A stretch of 64,000 nucleotides of DNA from Nocardiopsis_B mangrovi (GCF_042653925.1 NZ_JBHSFQ010000010.1:106606-170605), one strand, 5' to 3'. Shown: positions 8,684 to 17,208, counted from the first letter of the stretch. Made by a program: numbers and translations. The notes: generated by a model from the sequence alone, not told the origin.

Positions 8684-10330
8684 TCACTTCTCCTCGCCGG
8701 CGAGGAGGTCGCCGGCATCGGCGATGCGGTAGGCGTAGCCCTGCTCGGCGAGGAAGCGCTGCCGGTGCGCCGCGAAGTCCTGGTCGATGGTGTCGCGGGC
8801 GACCACCGCGTAGAACCGGGCGGTGCGGGAGTCGGCCTTGGGGCGCAGCAGCCGGCCCAGGCGCTGGGCCTCCTCCTGCCGCGACCCGAACGACCCCGAC
8901 ACCTGGATGGCGACACCGGCCTCGGGCAGGTCGATCGAGAAGTTCGCCACCTTGGAGACGACCAGGGTCGACACCTCCCCGGAGCGGAACGCGTCGAACA
9001 GCCGCTCGCGCTCCTTGAGGCGGGTCTCGCCCTTGACCACCGGGGCGTCCAGCGCCGCGCCCAGCTCGTCGAGCTGGTCGATGTAGGAGCCGATGATCAG
9101 CGTCCGCTCCCCCTCGTGCCGCCGGACCAGCTCGCGGACGACCTCGGTCTTGGCGCCGGAGGACGCGCAGAAGCGGTACCGGTCCTCGGGCTCGGCGGTG
9201 GCGTAGGCCAGCCGCTCGGACTCCGACAGGTCGACCCGCACCTCCACGCAGTCGGCCGGGGCGATCCAGCCCTGGTTCTCCATCTCCTTCCACGGCGCGT
9301 CGTAGCGCTTGGGGCCGATCAGCGAGAACACGTCGCCCTCGCGGCCGTCCTCGCGCACGAGCGTCGCGGTCAGCCCGAGGCGGCGGCGGGCCTGGAGGTC
9401 GGCGGTCATCCGGAAGATCGGGGCGGGCAGCAGGTGCACCTCGTCGTAGATCACCAGGCCCCAGTCGCGCGCGTCGAACAGCTCCAAGTGGCTGTAGACG
9501 CCCTTCCGCCGCGCCGCCATGACCTGGTAGGTCGCAATGGTGACCGGGCGGATCTCCTTGCGGGTGCCGGAGTACTCGCCGATCTCGTCCTCGGTCAGCG
9601 AGGTCCGGCGCAGCAGTTCGGAGCGCCACTGGTGGACCGACAGCGTGTTGGTCACCAGGATCAGCGTCGTGGCCTTGGCCAGCGACATCGCGGCGGCGCC
9701 CACGATGGTCTTGCCCGCGCCGCACGGCAGGACGACCACGCCCGAACCGCCCGCGTAGAAGCTGTCGGCGGCGTCGCGCTGGTAGCCGCGCAGCTCCCAC
9801 CCGGCCTCGGCGAGGTCGATGGCGTGCGCCTCCCCGTCGACGTATCCGGCGAGGTCCTCGGCCGGCCAGCCGAGCTTGAGCAGCGCCTGCTTGAGGTTGC
9901 CCCGCTCACTGGGGTGGACCGTGACGATGTCGGGCTCGACCTGGTCGCCGATCATGCCCTTGACCCGCTTGGCGCGGACGACCTCCTCCAGCACCGGCCG
10001 GTCCAGCGCCTGGAGCACCAGGCCGTGCACCGGGTGCTGGTGCAGCCGCAGCCGGCCGTAGCGGCCCATGGTCTCGGCGATGTCGACCAGCAGCGCGTGC
10101 GGGACCGGGAAGCGGGAGTAGGTGATGAGCGCGTCGACGACCTGTTCGGCGTCGTGCCCGGCGGCGCGGGCGTTCCACAGCGCCAGCGGGGTCACCCGGT
10201 AGGTGTGCATGTGCTCGGGTGCCCGCTCCAGCTCGGCGAACGGGGCGATGGCGCGGCGGCATTCGCCGGCCAGCTCGTGGTCGACCTCCAACAGGAGCGT
10301 CTTGTCGGACTGGACGATCAGGCAGGACAC
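8684..10330 (-). CDS. DNA repair helicase XPB, bacterial type
   Basis: A 548-residue superfamily 2 helicase. It has Walker A GAGKT at 204-208, a DEVH box at 296-299, TAT at 321-323 followed by the XPB-specific RED motif at 326-328, and a C-terminal motif VI region QRLGRLLRPK. The N-terminal 180 residues form the damage-recognition-like domain. It is a cytoplasmic 3'-5' DNA translocase and is the homologue of M. tuberculosis Rv0861c. In mycobacteria it lies directly downstream of a helicase-C3/WYL gene; here that partner is 19.5 kb away (29879-32338), same strand and order. GTG start. Confidence 0.96.
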   Translation of the reverse strand: MSCLIVQSDKTLLLEVDHELAGECRRAIAPFAELERAPEHMHTYRVTPLALWNARAAGHDAEQVVDALITYSRFPVPHALLVDIAETMGRYGRLRLHQHPVHGLVLQALDRPVLEEVVRAKRVKGMIGDQVEPDIVTVHPSERGNLKQALLKLGWPAEDLAGYVDGEAHAIDLAEAGWELRGYQRDAADSFYAGGSGVVVLPCGAGKTIVGAAAMSLAKATTLILVTNTLSVHQWRSELLRRTSLTEDEIGEYSGTRKEIRPVTIATYQVMAARRKGVYSHLELFDARDWGLVIYDEVHLLPAPIFRMTADLQARRRLGLTATLVREDGREGDVFSLIGPKRYDAPWKEMENQGWIAPADCVEVRVDLSESERLAYATAEPEDRYRFCASSGAKTEVVRELVRRHEGERTLIIGSYIDQLDELGAALDAPVVKGETRLKERERLFDAFRSGEVSTLVVSKVANFSIDLPEAGVAIQVSGSFGSRQEEAQRLGRLLRPKADSRTARFYAVVARDTIDQDFAAHRQRFLAEQGYAYRIADAGDLLAGEEK

Positions 10331-10461
10331 ACGTACCTCGCATCGGGGTGACGGCAGGCGGACGCGTTCTCCCAGGTCCCCGGGGTGCGCGCGCCCACAG
10401 GTGCAACGCCCGGGGCCACCCCGCTATGCCCGGGCCCGCGGCGTCGGCCCCCCACTCTATG

Positions 10462-10504
10462 TCGGCCGCGCCTTGAGACCCCCTCGAACAGCGAGGTCGA
10501 TCCT
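10462..10504 (+). promoter_or_regulatory. Candidate SARP operator and promoter of the hydroxylase gene
   Basis: Three heptamers at an exact 11-bp period: TCGGCCG (10462), TTGAGAC (10473), TCGAACA (10484). The last is followed after 8 bp by a possible -10, GATCCT (10499-10504). The same triple motif occurs in front of the ACP gene. SARP activators are known to bind 11-bp-spaced TCGAGNN-type repeats ending 8 bp before the -10. The rest of the 304-bp gap 10331-10634 shows nothing else. Confidence 0.6.
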
Positions 10505-10634
10505 GGCGTGCGGCGCGCCGGGCGGGCGCCACCGGCGCGCGGCCGGGCTGTTCCGCGGCACGGCCGTGGCACGCCCTTTCGGCGGCGCTGACGGACATGC
10601 GGGCCGTTCGCGGTCCGCGGAAAGGACGCCGCAC

Positions 10635-11831
10635 ATGTCGGAACCCGCTTCCCCCGTGGTGCACGGGCCTGCGGAGGCCGCCGGGATCACCCGGCGCTCC
10701 GCCGAGGCCGCACGGGCCGCCGCCGCCGCGCACGCCGCGTCGGCCGACCGCGACCGCCGCCTCGCCGGCGACGTCGTGTCCGCGATCACCGAGGCCGGGT
10801 TCGCCCGGCACTTCACCCCCCGGGAGTTCGGCGGCGCCGAAGGCACGTTCGCCGCCTACCTCCGCGGCACATCGGTGCTGGCCCAGGGGTGCGCGTCGGC
10901 CGCCTGGTGCGCGTCGGTGATCGCGTCGCAGTCCCGCGCCGCCGCCTACCTGCCCGCCGAGGGCCGGCACGAGATCTGGGCCGGCGGCCCCGACACCGTC
11001 ATCTGCGTGGGCGTGGTCCCCTCGTCGACCGCCGAGGTGCGGCGCCGCGACGGCGGGTGGTCGCTGTCGGGCGCGTGGCAGTTCGTGAGCGGCGTCGACT
11101 TCGCCGACTGGCTGCTGCTGGCCGGGCGGGAGCCCGGGGACGAGGTCCGGGTCCGGTGGTTCGCCGTGCCGCGCACGGCCGTCGTGGTCGAGGACACGTG
11201 GTTCACCGCGGGCATGCGGGGCACGGGCAGCCGGACCGTGCACACCGAATCCGTGTTCGTCCCGGGGTACCGGACCTTCGACCAGGAGGTGCTGATGTCG
11301 GGCGCCGCCCCCTTCCCCGTCGGGCCCGGCGCCAGCGGGCGGGCGCCCTGCCATTCCGCCCCGTTCCGGCTGATCAACGGCCTCACCATGATGGGCCCCG
11401 CCCTGGGGGCGGCCCGGGCGGGGCTGGAGTCCTGGTCGGAGTGGATGGCGCAGAAGACCGAGCCCGCCATGGGCCGGCGGGTGCGCGCGGCCGACCGCGG
11501 CACCGTGCAGGCGGCCCTCGCGCGGTCCTCGACCGCCATCGACGCCGCGGAGCTGCTGATGGAGCGGACCGCCGCACTGGCCGACACCGGGAAGCCGGTG
11601 CCCGAGTCCGGCATCGCCCGCAGCCACCGCGACTACGCCGTGGCGGCCGAATACCTCGCCGACGCCGTCGAGGGGGTGTTCCGCGCGAGCGGGGCCAACG
11701 GGCAGGCCGACGACAACCCCGTCCAGCGGGCGTGGCGCGACGTGCACGCGGCGGTCTCCCACGCCGCGCTCCGGTTCGACAGCGGAGTGGCGGCCTACGC
11801 CCGGTTCGTCCTGAGCGTCGGCGCCCCGTGA
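10635..11831 (+). CDS. Acyl-CoA-dehydrogenase-fold flavin monooxygenase (polyketide hydroxylase, oxygenase component)
   Basis: A 398-residue protein of the acyl-CoA dehydrogenase fold. It resembles two-component aromatic hydroxylases such as ActVA-ORF5 and HsaA rather than true dehydrogenases: it has GFARHFTPREFGG, ASAAWCASVIASQSR, and the C-terminal region FRASGANGQADDNPVQRAWRD, close to the G-x4-D..P.QR.WRD motif of that group. It would use reduced flavin supplied by a separate reductase, not seen here, to hydroxylate an aromatic polyketide. ATG 10635 follows GAAAGGA. It is the first gene of the polyketide cluster and has its own candidate SARP site. Confidence 0.85.
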   Translation: MSEPASPVVHGPAEAAGITRRSAEAARAAAAAHAASADRDRRLAGDVVSAITEAGFARHFTPREFGGAEGTFAAYLRGTSVLAQGCASAAWCASVIASQSRAAAYLPAEGRHEIWAGGPDTVICVGVVPSSTAEVRRRDGGWSLSGAWQFVSGVDFADWLLLAGREPGDEVRVRWFAVPRTAVVVEDTWFTAGMRGTGSRTVHTESVFVPGYRTFDQEVLMSGAAPFPVGPGASGRAPCHSAPFRLINGLTMMGPALGAARAGLESWSEWMAQKTEPAMGRRVRAADRGTVQAALARSSTAIDAAELLMERTAALADTGKPVPESGIARSHRDYAVAAEYLADAVEGVFRASGANGQADDNPVQRAWRDVHAAVSHAALRFDSGVAAYARFVLSVGAP

Positions 11832-11857
11832 ACGGCCGCGGCCCCGGCGGCAGGGCG

Positions 11858-11911
11858 TCGAGCGGTGCCGGACAGGGGTTCGAGCGCACGTCGAACCCGG
11901 CAGCCTACGTT
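11858..11911 (+). promoter_or_regulatory. Candidate SARP operator and promoter of the KS-alpha operon
   Basis: TCGAGCG at 11858 and 11880 (22 bp apart) and TCGAACC at 11891 (a further 11 bp). The last heptamer ends at 11897, exactly 8 bp before TACGTT (11906-11911), a good -10. The KS-alpha start is about 100 bp downstream. Confidence 0.65.
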
Positions 11912-12013
11912 TCCGGAGGAACCCGGGCTGTGGGCGGGACTCCGGTGGCCGCACCGGCGACCACCGCGGCCACCGGACCCGGCCGCCGCATCCGACCCGA
12001 GAAGAGGTCATCG

Positions 12014-13282
12014 ATGAACCGCCGTGTCGCCATCACCGGTCTAGGCGTGGTCGCGCCGGGCGAACCGGGCGTGAAGCCCTTCTGGGCACGCATCACCGAG
12101 GGCCGCCCCGCGACCCGCACCCCCACCTTCTTCGACCCCGCGCCGTTCCGGTCGCGCGTCGCCGCCGAATGCGACTTCGACCCCGTCCGCGAAGGACTCT
12201 CCCCCCAGGAGATCCGGCGCATGGACCGGTCGGCCCAGTTCGCCGTGGTCTCCGCCCGCGAGGCCATCGCCGACAGCGGGCTCGACCCCGGAGCAGTCCC
12301 CCCGGAACGCACCGGCGTCAGCATCGGTACCGCGGTCGGCGGCACCATGAACCTCGACGAGGAGTACCGCGTCCTCAGCGATAACGGCCGCAAGTGGGTC
12401 GTCGACCCCGAATACGCCGTGCCCCACATGTACGACTACGCCGTGCCCAGCTCGCTGGCGGCCGAGGTCGCCTGGGCGGCGGGCGCCGAGGGGCCGGCCA
12501 CGGTCATCTCCACCGGGTGCACCTCGGGCATCGACTCCGTCGCCCACGCCTTCGACCTCGTCGCCGAGGGTTCCGCCGACATCATGGTCACCGGCGCCGC
12601 CGACGCGCCGCTGTCGCCCATCACCTTCGCCTGCTTCGACGCGATCAAGGCCACCTCCAACAGCAACGACGACCCCGAACACGCGCTGCGGCCGTTCGAC
12701 CGCAACCGCAACGGCTTCGTCCTCGGCGAGGGCGGAGCGGTCCTGATCCTGGAGGAGTTCGACCGCGCGGTCCGCCGGGGCGCGCACATCTACGCCGAGA
12801 TCCTGAGCGCCACGTCGCGGGCGAACGCCTACCACATGACCGGCCTGCGCCCCGACGGCCGCGAACTCGCCGACGCCATCCGGGCCGCACTCGCGCAGGC
12901 CCGGGTCGCCCCCGGCGACGTCGGCTACATCAACGCCCACGGGACCTCCACCAAGCAGAACGACCGCCACGAGACCGCGGCCATCAAGGCGGCCTTCGGC
13001 GAGGCCGCCTACGGCGTGCCCGTCTCGTCGATCAAGGCGGTGGTCGGGCACTCGCTCGGCGGGATCGGCTCGATCGAGGTCGCGGCATCGGCCCTGGCCA
13101 TCGAGCACGGGGTGATACCGCCCACCGCCAACCTCACCGAACCCGACCCCGACCTCGGGCTCGACTACGTCCCGCTGACAGCGCGCGAGAGCGGGCTCGA
13201 CACCGTCCTGACCATCGGCAGCGGGTTCGGCGGGTTCCAGAGCGCGATGGTCCTGGCGAAGCCGCGAAAGGGGGAGCGATGA
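12014..13282 (+). CDS. Type II PKS ketosynthase alpha (KS-alpha)
   Basis: The 422-residue beta-ketoacyl synthase carries the full catalytic set: Cys169 in STGCTSGIDS, His309 in NAHGTS, Lys341 and His346 in GHSLGG. The numbering is identical to actinorhodin KS. It condenses malonyl-ACP units as a heterodimer with the chain length factor. Length and the FGGFQSAMVL C-terminal region are typical of aromatic PKS. ATG 12014 follows GAAGAGG. The stop overlaps the next start (ATGA at 13279-13282), so the two subunits are translationally coupled. Confidence 0.98.
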   Translation: MNRRVAITGLGVVAPGEPGVKPFWARITEGRPATRTPTFFDPAPFRSRVAAECDFDPVREGLSPQEIRRMDRSAQFAVVSAREAIADSGLDPGAVPPERTGVSIGTAVGGTMNLDEEYRVLSDNGRKWVVDPEYAVPHMYDYAVPSSLAAEVAWAAGAEGPATVISTGCTSGIDSVAHAFDLVAEGSADIMVTGAADAPLSPITFACFDAIKATSNSNDDPEHALRPFDRNRNGFVLGEGGAVLILEEFDRAVRRGAHIYAEILSATSRANAYHMTGLRPDGRELADAIRAALAQARVAPGDVGYINAHGTSTKQNDRHETAAIKAAFGEAAYGVPVSSIKAVVGHSLGGIGSIEVAASALAIEHGVIPPTANLTEPDPDLGLDYVPLTARESGLDTVLTIGSGFGGFQSAMVLAKPRKGER

Positions 13283-14487
13283 GCGCGGTCGTGACGGGCG
13301 TGGGGGTGGTGGCGCCGAACGGGGTGGGGACCCGGGAGTACTGGGAGCACACGGTCAGCGGCACCCGCGGCATCGGACCCATCACCAACTTCGACGCATC
13401 GGACTACCCCGTGCGCCTGGCGGGCGAGGCCACCGGCTTCGACCCCGTTGACCACATCCCCAACCGGCTCCTGCCGCAGACCGACCGCGTCACCCAGTTC
13501 GCGCTGGCCGCCGCCGAATGGGCGCTGGCCGACGCCCGGGTCGACCCCGCGCAACTCGACCCCTTCGACATGGGGGTGGTCACCGCCAACTCCACCGGGG
13601 GGTTCGAGTTCGGCCAGCACGAGCTGGAGAACCTGTGGGGGCGGGGGCCGCAGTACGTGAGCGCGTACCAGTCCTTCGCGTGGTTCTACGCGGTCAACAC
13701 CGGCCAGATCTCCATCCGGCACGGCATGCGCGGGCCCACGGGGGTGGTCGTGGGCGAGCAGGCCGGAGGGCTCGACGCCCTCGCCCAGGCCCGGCGGCGC
13801 GTGCGCAGCGGCACACGGCTGCTGGTCAGCGGCGGCATGGAGGCGCCGCTGTGCCCGTGGGCGGTGGCGGCGCAGTCGCCCAACCGGCGGATCAGCCGCA
13901 GCGACGACCCCGAGCGCGCCTACCGGCCGTTCGCGGCCGGGGCGTCGGGGTACGTGCTCGGCGAGGGCGGCGCGATCCTGATCGTCGAGGACCCCGTGGC
14001 CGCCCGCAGGCGCGGCGCACCGGTCTACGGCGAGATCGCCGGCTACCGCGCCACCTTCGACCCCCGCCCCGGCAGCGGGCGGCCGCCGAGCCTGGAGACG
14101 GCGGTACGCGGGGCGCTGGAGGACGCCCGGACCCTCGCCGCCGACATCGACGTCGTCTTCGCCGACGCCGCGGGGGTCTCCGACCTCGACCTCATCGAGG
14201 CCCGCGCGATCGCGTCGGTCTTCGGCGCGGCGACCGTCCCGGTGACCGCGCCCAAGACCATGACCGGCCGCCTCAACGCCGGCGGGGCCGCCCTGGACGT
14301 CGCGACGGCGCTGCTGGCCATCCGCGACGGCATCATCCCGCCCACGGTCAACCACACTGGCCTGGCCGGAGGCTGCGACATCGACCTCGTGACCGAGGCC
14401 CGCCCGGCCCGCATCCGCACCGCCCTGGTGATCGCCAGGGGCCACGGCGGCTTCAACGCGGCCATGGTCGTCCGCGCCCCGAGGTGA
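13279..14487 (+). CDS. Type II PKS chain length factor (KS-beta)
   Basis: A 402-residue KS-fold protein in which the active-site Cys is replaced by Gln161 (VVVGEQAGGLDA), the hallmark of chain length factors. It partners KS-alpha and sets chain length. At the positions that gate the tunnel in actinorhodin CLF (109, 112, 116; there Phe, Thr, Phe) this protein has Phe109, Gly112 and Leu116, suggesting a roomier tunnel. ATG overlaps the KS-alpha stop. It ends 32 bp from a convergent gene. Confidence 0.97.
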   Translation: MSAVVTGVGVVAPNGVGTREYWEHTVSGTRGIGPITNFDASDYPVRLAGEATGFDPVDHIPNRLLPQTDRVTQFALAAAEWALADARVDPAQLDPFDMGVVTANSTGGFEFGQHELENLWGRGPQYVSAYQSFAWFYAVNTGQISIRHGMRGPTGVVVGEQAGGLDALAQARRRVRSGTRLLVSGGMEAPLCPWAVAAQSPNRRISRSDDPERAYRPFAAGASGYVLGEGGAILIVEDPVAARRRGAPVYGEIAGYRATFDPRPGSGRPPSLETAVRGALEDARTLAADIDVVFADAAGVSDLDLIEARAIASVFGAATVPVTAPKTMTGRLNAGGAALDVATALLAIRDGIIPPTVNHTGLAGGCDIDLVTEARPARIRTALVIARGHGGFNAAMVVRAPR

Positions 14488-14519
14488 GGGGGTGGGCAAG
14501 ATGGGCGAGCCTAGGGGGG

Positions 14520-15089
14520 TCAGAACTGGTCGGTGCCATCGGGCTGGCCGATGGGGAACACGTGCCGGGACGCCGCGCAGATGGTCTCCAGGGCGTGAAC
14601 GGGGACGTCGTCGGTGCTGATGCTCACCCGGAGGATCTGTACCACCCATTCGCCGGGAATTTCGAGGAGGTCGGCTTCGCGCGGCGTCGCCGGACGCGCG
14701 GTCAGGGCCTCGACCGCGTGGCCGAAGGTGTGGCCCAGGTCTTCGATCGCGGCCTGGAGCGTGGGCAGGACGAACCCTTCACCGTCGAGCCGCGTGTCCT
14801 CGCCGACGTCCAGCCGGAAGTAGCTGGTGGCGATGCGCACCGGGACGCCATCGGCCCAGAACTGCTTGCGCCGGGCGATGACGGCCGCACCGGTCTCCAC
14901 GCGCAGGGCCGCCGCCACGTGCTCGTTGGCGGGCTCCTGCCCGATGAAGAGCATCTTCCGCTCCGGAGTGATCCCCTGCCGCGCGGCCTCGGTGAGGTAC
15001 AGCGACGCCGATCCCCGGACCGCCGGAGGGGTCGGCAGATGCCGCTCGACCAGTACCCGGGGGCGGGGAGGCGTGGAGTCGTCCGCCAT
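14520..15089 (-). CDS. UTRA-domain protein, GntR/HutC-like but without the HTH
   Basis: A 189-residue protein. From about residue 25 it matches the UTRA ligand-binding domain of GntR/HutC regulators (HVAAALRVETGAAVIARRKQFWADGVPVRIATSYFRLDV, then VVQILRVSISTDDVPVHALETI). The winged-helix DNA-binding domain that normally precedes UTRA is absent; only about 25 residues lie before it. The ATG at 15089 directly abuts the stop codon of the DUF397 gene, so it is the third gene of an XRE-DUF397-UTRA operon. It may sense a ligand without binding DNA itself. Confidence 0.75.
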   Translation of the reverse strand: MADDSTPPRPRVLVERHLPTPPAVRGSASLYLTEAARQGITPERKMLFIGQEPANEHVAAALRVETGAAVIARRKQFWADGVPVRIATSYFRLDVGEDTRLDGEGFVLPTLQAAIEDLGHTFGHAVEALTARPATPREADLLEIPGEWVVQILRVSISTDDVPVHALETICAASRHVFPIGQPDGTDQF

Positions 15090-15461
15090 CTAGAGCCCCA
15101 TCCGCTTCACAGCCCCGAGGAACGCCACCCACTCGGTCGCCGCGAGGGACAGGTGGCCGTCCTGCGGGTTCTTGCTGTCGCGCAGAGCCGCGCCTTCGGG
15201 AAGGTCGGCGACCTGCACACAGTTGTCGCCTGAGCCGCTGAAGGAGGATGTGCGGAAACGGGGTTCGGTCAGGTTGCGGTTCCGGGGGGAGTACGCAGCC
15301 GCCACGACGGGCTGAACCGCAACCTCGACGCAGGCGCTCTCATTCGCGCTGTAGCTGCTCTTCCGGAAGTCCAACGCTACCTCCACGCAGTTTTGCGTGT
15401 TGCTGTACGAACTCGTGCGGAACACGAGAGACTGAGAGTCGGGCGTGATCGGTGAGTACAC
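15090..15461 (-). CDS. DUF397 protein with three DUF397 motifs
   Basis: The 123-residue protein contains three copies of the DUF397 core: FRTSSYSNTQNCVEVA, FRKSSYSANESACVEVA and FRTSSFSGSGDNCVQVA, followed by the usual RDSKNP and a C-terminal ATEWVAFLGAVKRG-like end. Most family members have one core, sometimes two. DUF397 proteins are small partners of the XRE/DUF5753 regulator encoded next to them, as in BldB-like and WhiJ-type systems of streptomycetes. GTG start at 15461 with AAGGA further upstream. It sits 16 bp after the XRE gene. Confidence 0.85.
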   Translation of the reverse strand: MYSPITPDSQSLVFRTSSYSNTQNCVEVALDFRKSSYSANESACVEVAVQPVVAAAYSPRNRNLTEPRFRTSSFSGSGDNCVQVADLPEGAALRDSKNPQDGHLSLAATEWVAFLGAVKRMGL

Positions 15462-15477
15462 GGTCGTTGTGGTCCTT

Positions 15478-16320
15478 CTAGAGCAGGTTTCTCAGGTACC
15501 CGGGCACGTCATCGGGGTCCATGGCCTTGGCGGTGAGCCGCCCGAAAAGCTTTCGGTAGCGCTCGATCTCAGGCTGCTGGTACAGGTAGATCCCGTCCAC
15601 ATCGGCTTCGATGAAGACGAGGGGGTCACCGTCCGCGTAATCCAGAATGACGAACGGCCCGACCATTCCACTATGCAACCCGGCTGAGGTCGGTAGCACC
15701 TGGATCGTGACGGAGTTCGCCGCTTCGGCGATGTCGATCACGTGCGAGATCTGCTCGGCCGCGATGTCGGAGTCGTGGGCCAACAGCAGCTCCAAGGCGT
15801 GCTGATCGATGACCGCCCACACGTCCGGTGGTTGATCCGCGGTGATCAGCTTCTGGCGTTCGAGCCGTGCGGCGACCACCTTGTCGATCTCACTCGCATC
15901 GCGGACCAGATTCGCCTGCGCGGTGGCAGCGACATAGCGCGGTGTCTGCAGGAGTCCAGGGATGTACTGCGGCTCGTAGACCTGCACACCGGCCGCATCG
16001 GCCTCGTAGGTGGCGTATGCGCCACTGAGCACGTCGCGATACTCCTCCAACGCCTGCTTCTTCTTTGACTTCGTCCGTGAGGTGCGCGCCAGTTCGAGTA
16101 CTGCTTCACGTGGGGCCGCTCCCGTGACGCCGTAGTTGTTGAGCAGCAGCCCGATGTCGCTCGTCGCGGGGTACTTCGATCGCCCTGTCTCGATGTTGGA
16201 GATCTTGGTCGGCGACCACTCCATCTCCTCCGCGACCTGACCGAGGGTCTTGCCGGCCTCGATCCTCAGGCGCCGCATCTGCATGGACAGCTGGCGTCGA
16301 GCCGCCGAAGGCGTGGACAC
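15478..16320 (-). CDS. XRE-family regulator with DUF5753 domain (WhiJ-type)
   Basis: A 280-residue protein. The N-terminal helix-turn-helix (about 5-70; LRIEAGKTLGQVAEEMEWSPTKISNIETG) is followed by DUF5753 (about 90-275; EPQYIPGLLQTPRYVAA, VQVLPTSAGLHSGM-like segment, FVILDYADGDPLVFIE). Such proteins with a DUF397 partner act on development and antibiotic production in Streptomyces. GTG 16320 is chosen for the GGGGAGG site five bases before it; an ATG at 16380 would add 20 unlike residues. An AT-rich inverted repeat upstream may be its operator. The operon lies inside the polyketide cluster. Confidence 0.88.
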   Translation of the reverse strand: MSTPSAARRQLSMQMRRLRIEAGKTLGQVAEEMEWSPTKISNIETGRSKYPATSDIGLLLNNYGVTGAAPREAVLELARTSRTKSKKKQALEEYRDVLSGAYATYEADAAGVQVYEPQYIPGLLQTPRYVAATAQANLVRDASEIDKVVAARLERQKLITADQPPDVWAVIDQHALELLLAHDSDIAAEQISHVIDIAEAANSVTIQVLPTSAGLHSGMVGPFVILDYADGDPLVFIEADVDGIYLYQQPEIERYRKLFGRLTAKAMDPDDVPGYLRNLL

Positions 16321-16408
16321 GTCTACCTCCCCGAATACAGGCGTCGATCGTACCGGGAACAAGCCCGAATCAGACATATCGCAACTTTCAATATAAGAAA
16401 ACTGAATC

Positions 16409-16444
16409 AAAAATTTCGAATTAAGCTTGCGATTCGAAAATTTT
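16409..16444. promoter_or_regulatory. AT-rich inverted repeat upstream of the XRE gene
   Basis: The arms 16409-16421 and 16432-16444 pair over 13 bp with one mismatch, around a 10-bp spacer. The 80 bp around it are strongly AT-rich, in sharp contrast to the flanks. It is about 90 bp before the XRE start and could be promoter plus autoregulatory site. Confidence 0.5.
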
Positions 16445-16628
16445 AGATCCATCCTAGCGGTGTACTCATCCGGGCGGTCGCCGTCATCCGGCGGCCCAGA
16501 GCCCCTTGGAGAGACCTTGAGAACGACGTACCCGAGCCCTTCAGTGGCAGCCCCGGCCACCCCCTGCGGGGCCCGCGGCGGCAGCGCTCACGTGTCCGCC
16601 CCTACCTGTTCCGTTCGGCTCCGCGGGG

Positions 16629-17066
16629 GTGGTCGCGGTGGTGAAGTACTTCCGGGGCTTTCCCGGGTGGGCCGAACAGGTGCGGGAAGTGCGGCGGTGG
16701 ACCGAGCACGTCCTGACCGCCCATTCCGGGTTCGAGATCCCCGATGACACCGTCGCCGCCGCCGTCCTCCTGGTGTCGGAGGCCGCGACGAACTCGATCC
16801 GCTACACCGCATCGGGACGCGGCGGGACGTTCGGAGTGACCGTGTTCGTCGACCGCGGGCGCATCACGGTCGAGGTGGACGACGAAGGGTGTCCCGCCGG
16901 CGGGACACTTCCTTTCATCCGCCCCCACACGCCCATGGCCCAGTTCGGCCGGGGCATGGCGCTGGTCGACCACTTCGCCGACTCCTGGGGGCCGCTCCCC
17001 GCCCCCCGTACCGGGGTGGCCTTCACGCTCACCTGGGCCCCCGAGCGCGGCACCGTCGCCGCCTGA
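16629..17066 (+). CDS. HATPase_c_2 anti-sigma-like ATP-binding protein
   Basis: A 145-residue single-domain GHKL protein of the RsbW/SpoIIAB-like type. The N box is visible in LVSEAATNSIRYTASG (E-x3-N), then VDDEG, and a G2-like QFGRGMALVDHFADSWG. Such proteins bind ATP and bind sigma or anti-sigma partners, or kinase substrates. Several GTG codons lie at the start (16629, 16638, 16641), so the first residues are uncertain. It is divergent from the XRE operon and commonly found next to XRE/DUF397 genes in actinomycetes. Confidence 0.8.
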   Translation: MVAVVKYFRGFPGWAEQVREVRRWTEHVLTAHSGFEIPDDTVAAAVLLVSEAATNSIRYTASGRGGTFGVTVFVDRGRITVEVDDEGCPAGGTLPFIRPHTPMAQFGRGMALVDHFADSWGPLPAPRTGVAFTLTWAPERGTVAA

Positions 17067-17208
17067 CCCGCCCCCACAGGACCACGCGTGGCCTGCCCCG
17101 CGAGAGGGGGCGGGGCGGACCACGCCTCCCCGCCGGACCGCCCCTGACCCCCGGGCGGTCCGGCATCCCCCGTTCCCCCGCTCCCCCCATCCCCCCGTTC
17201 CTTGGTGG

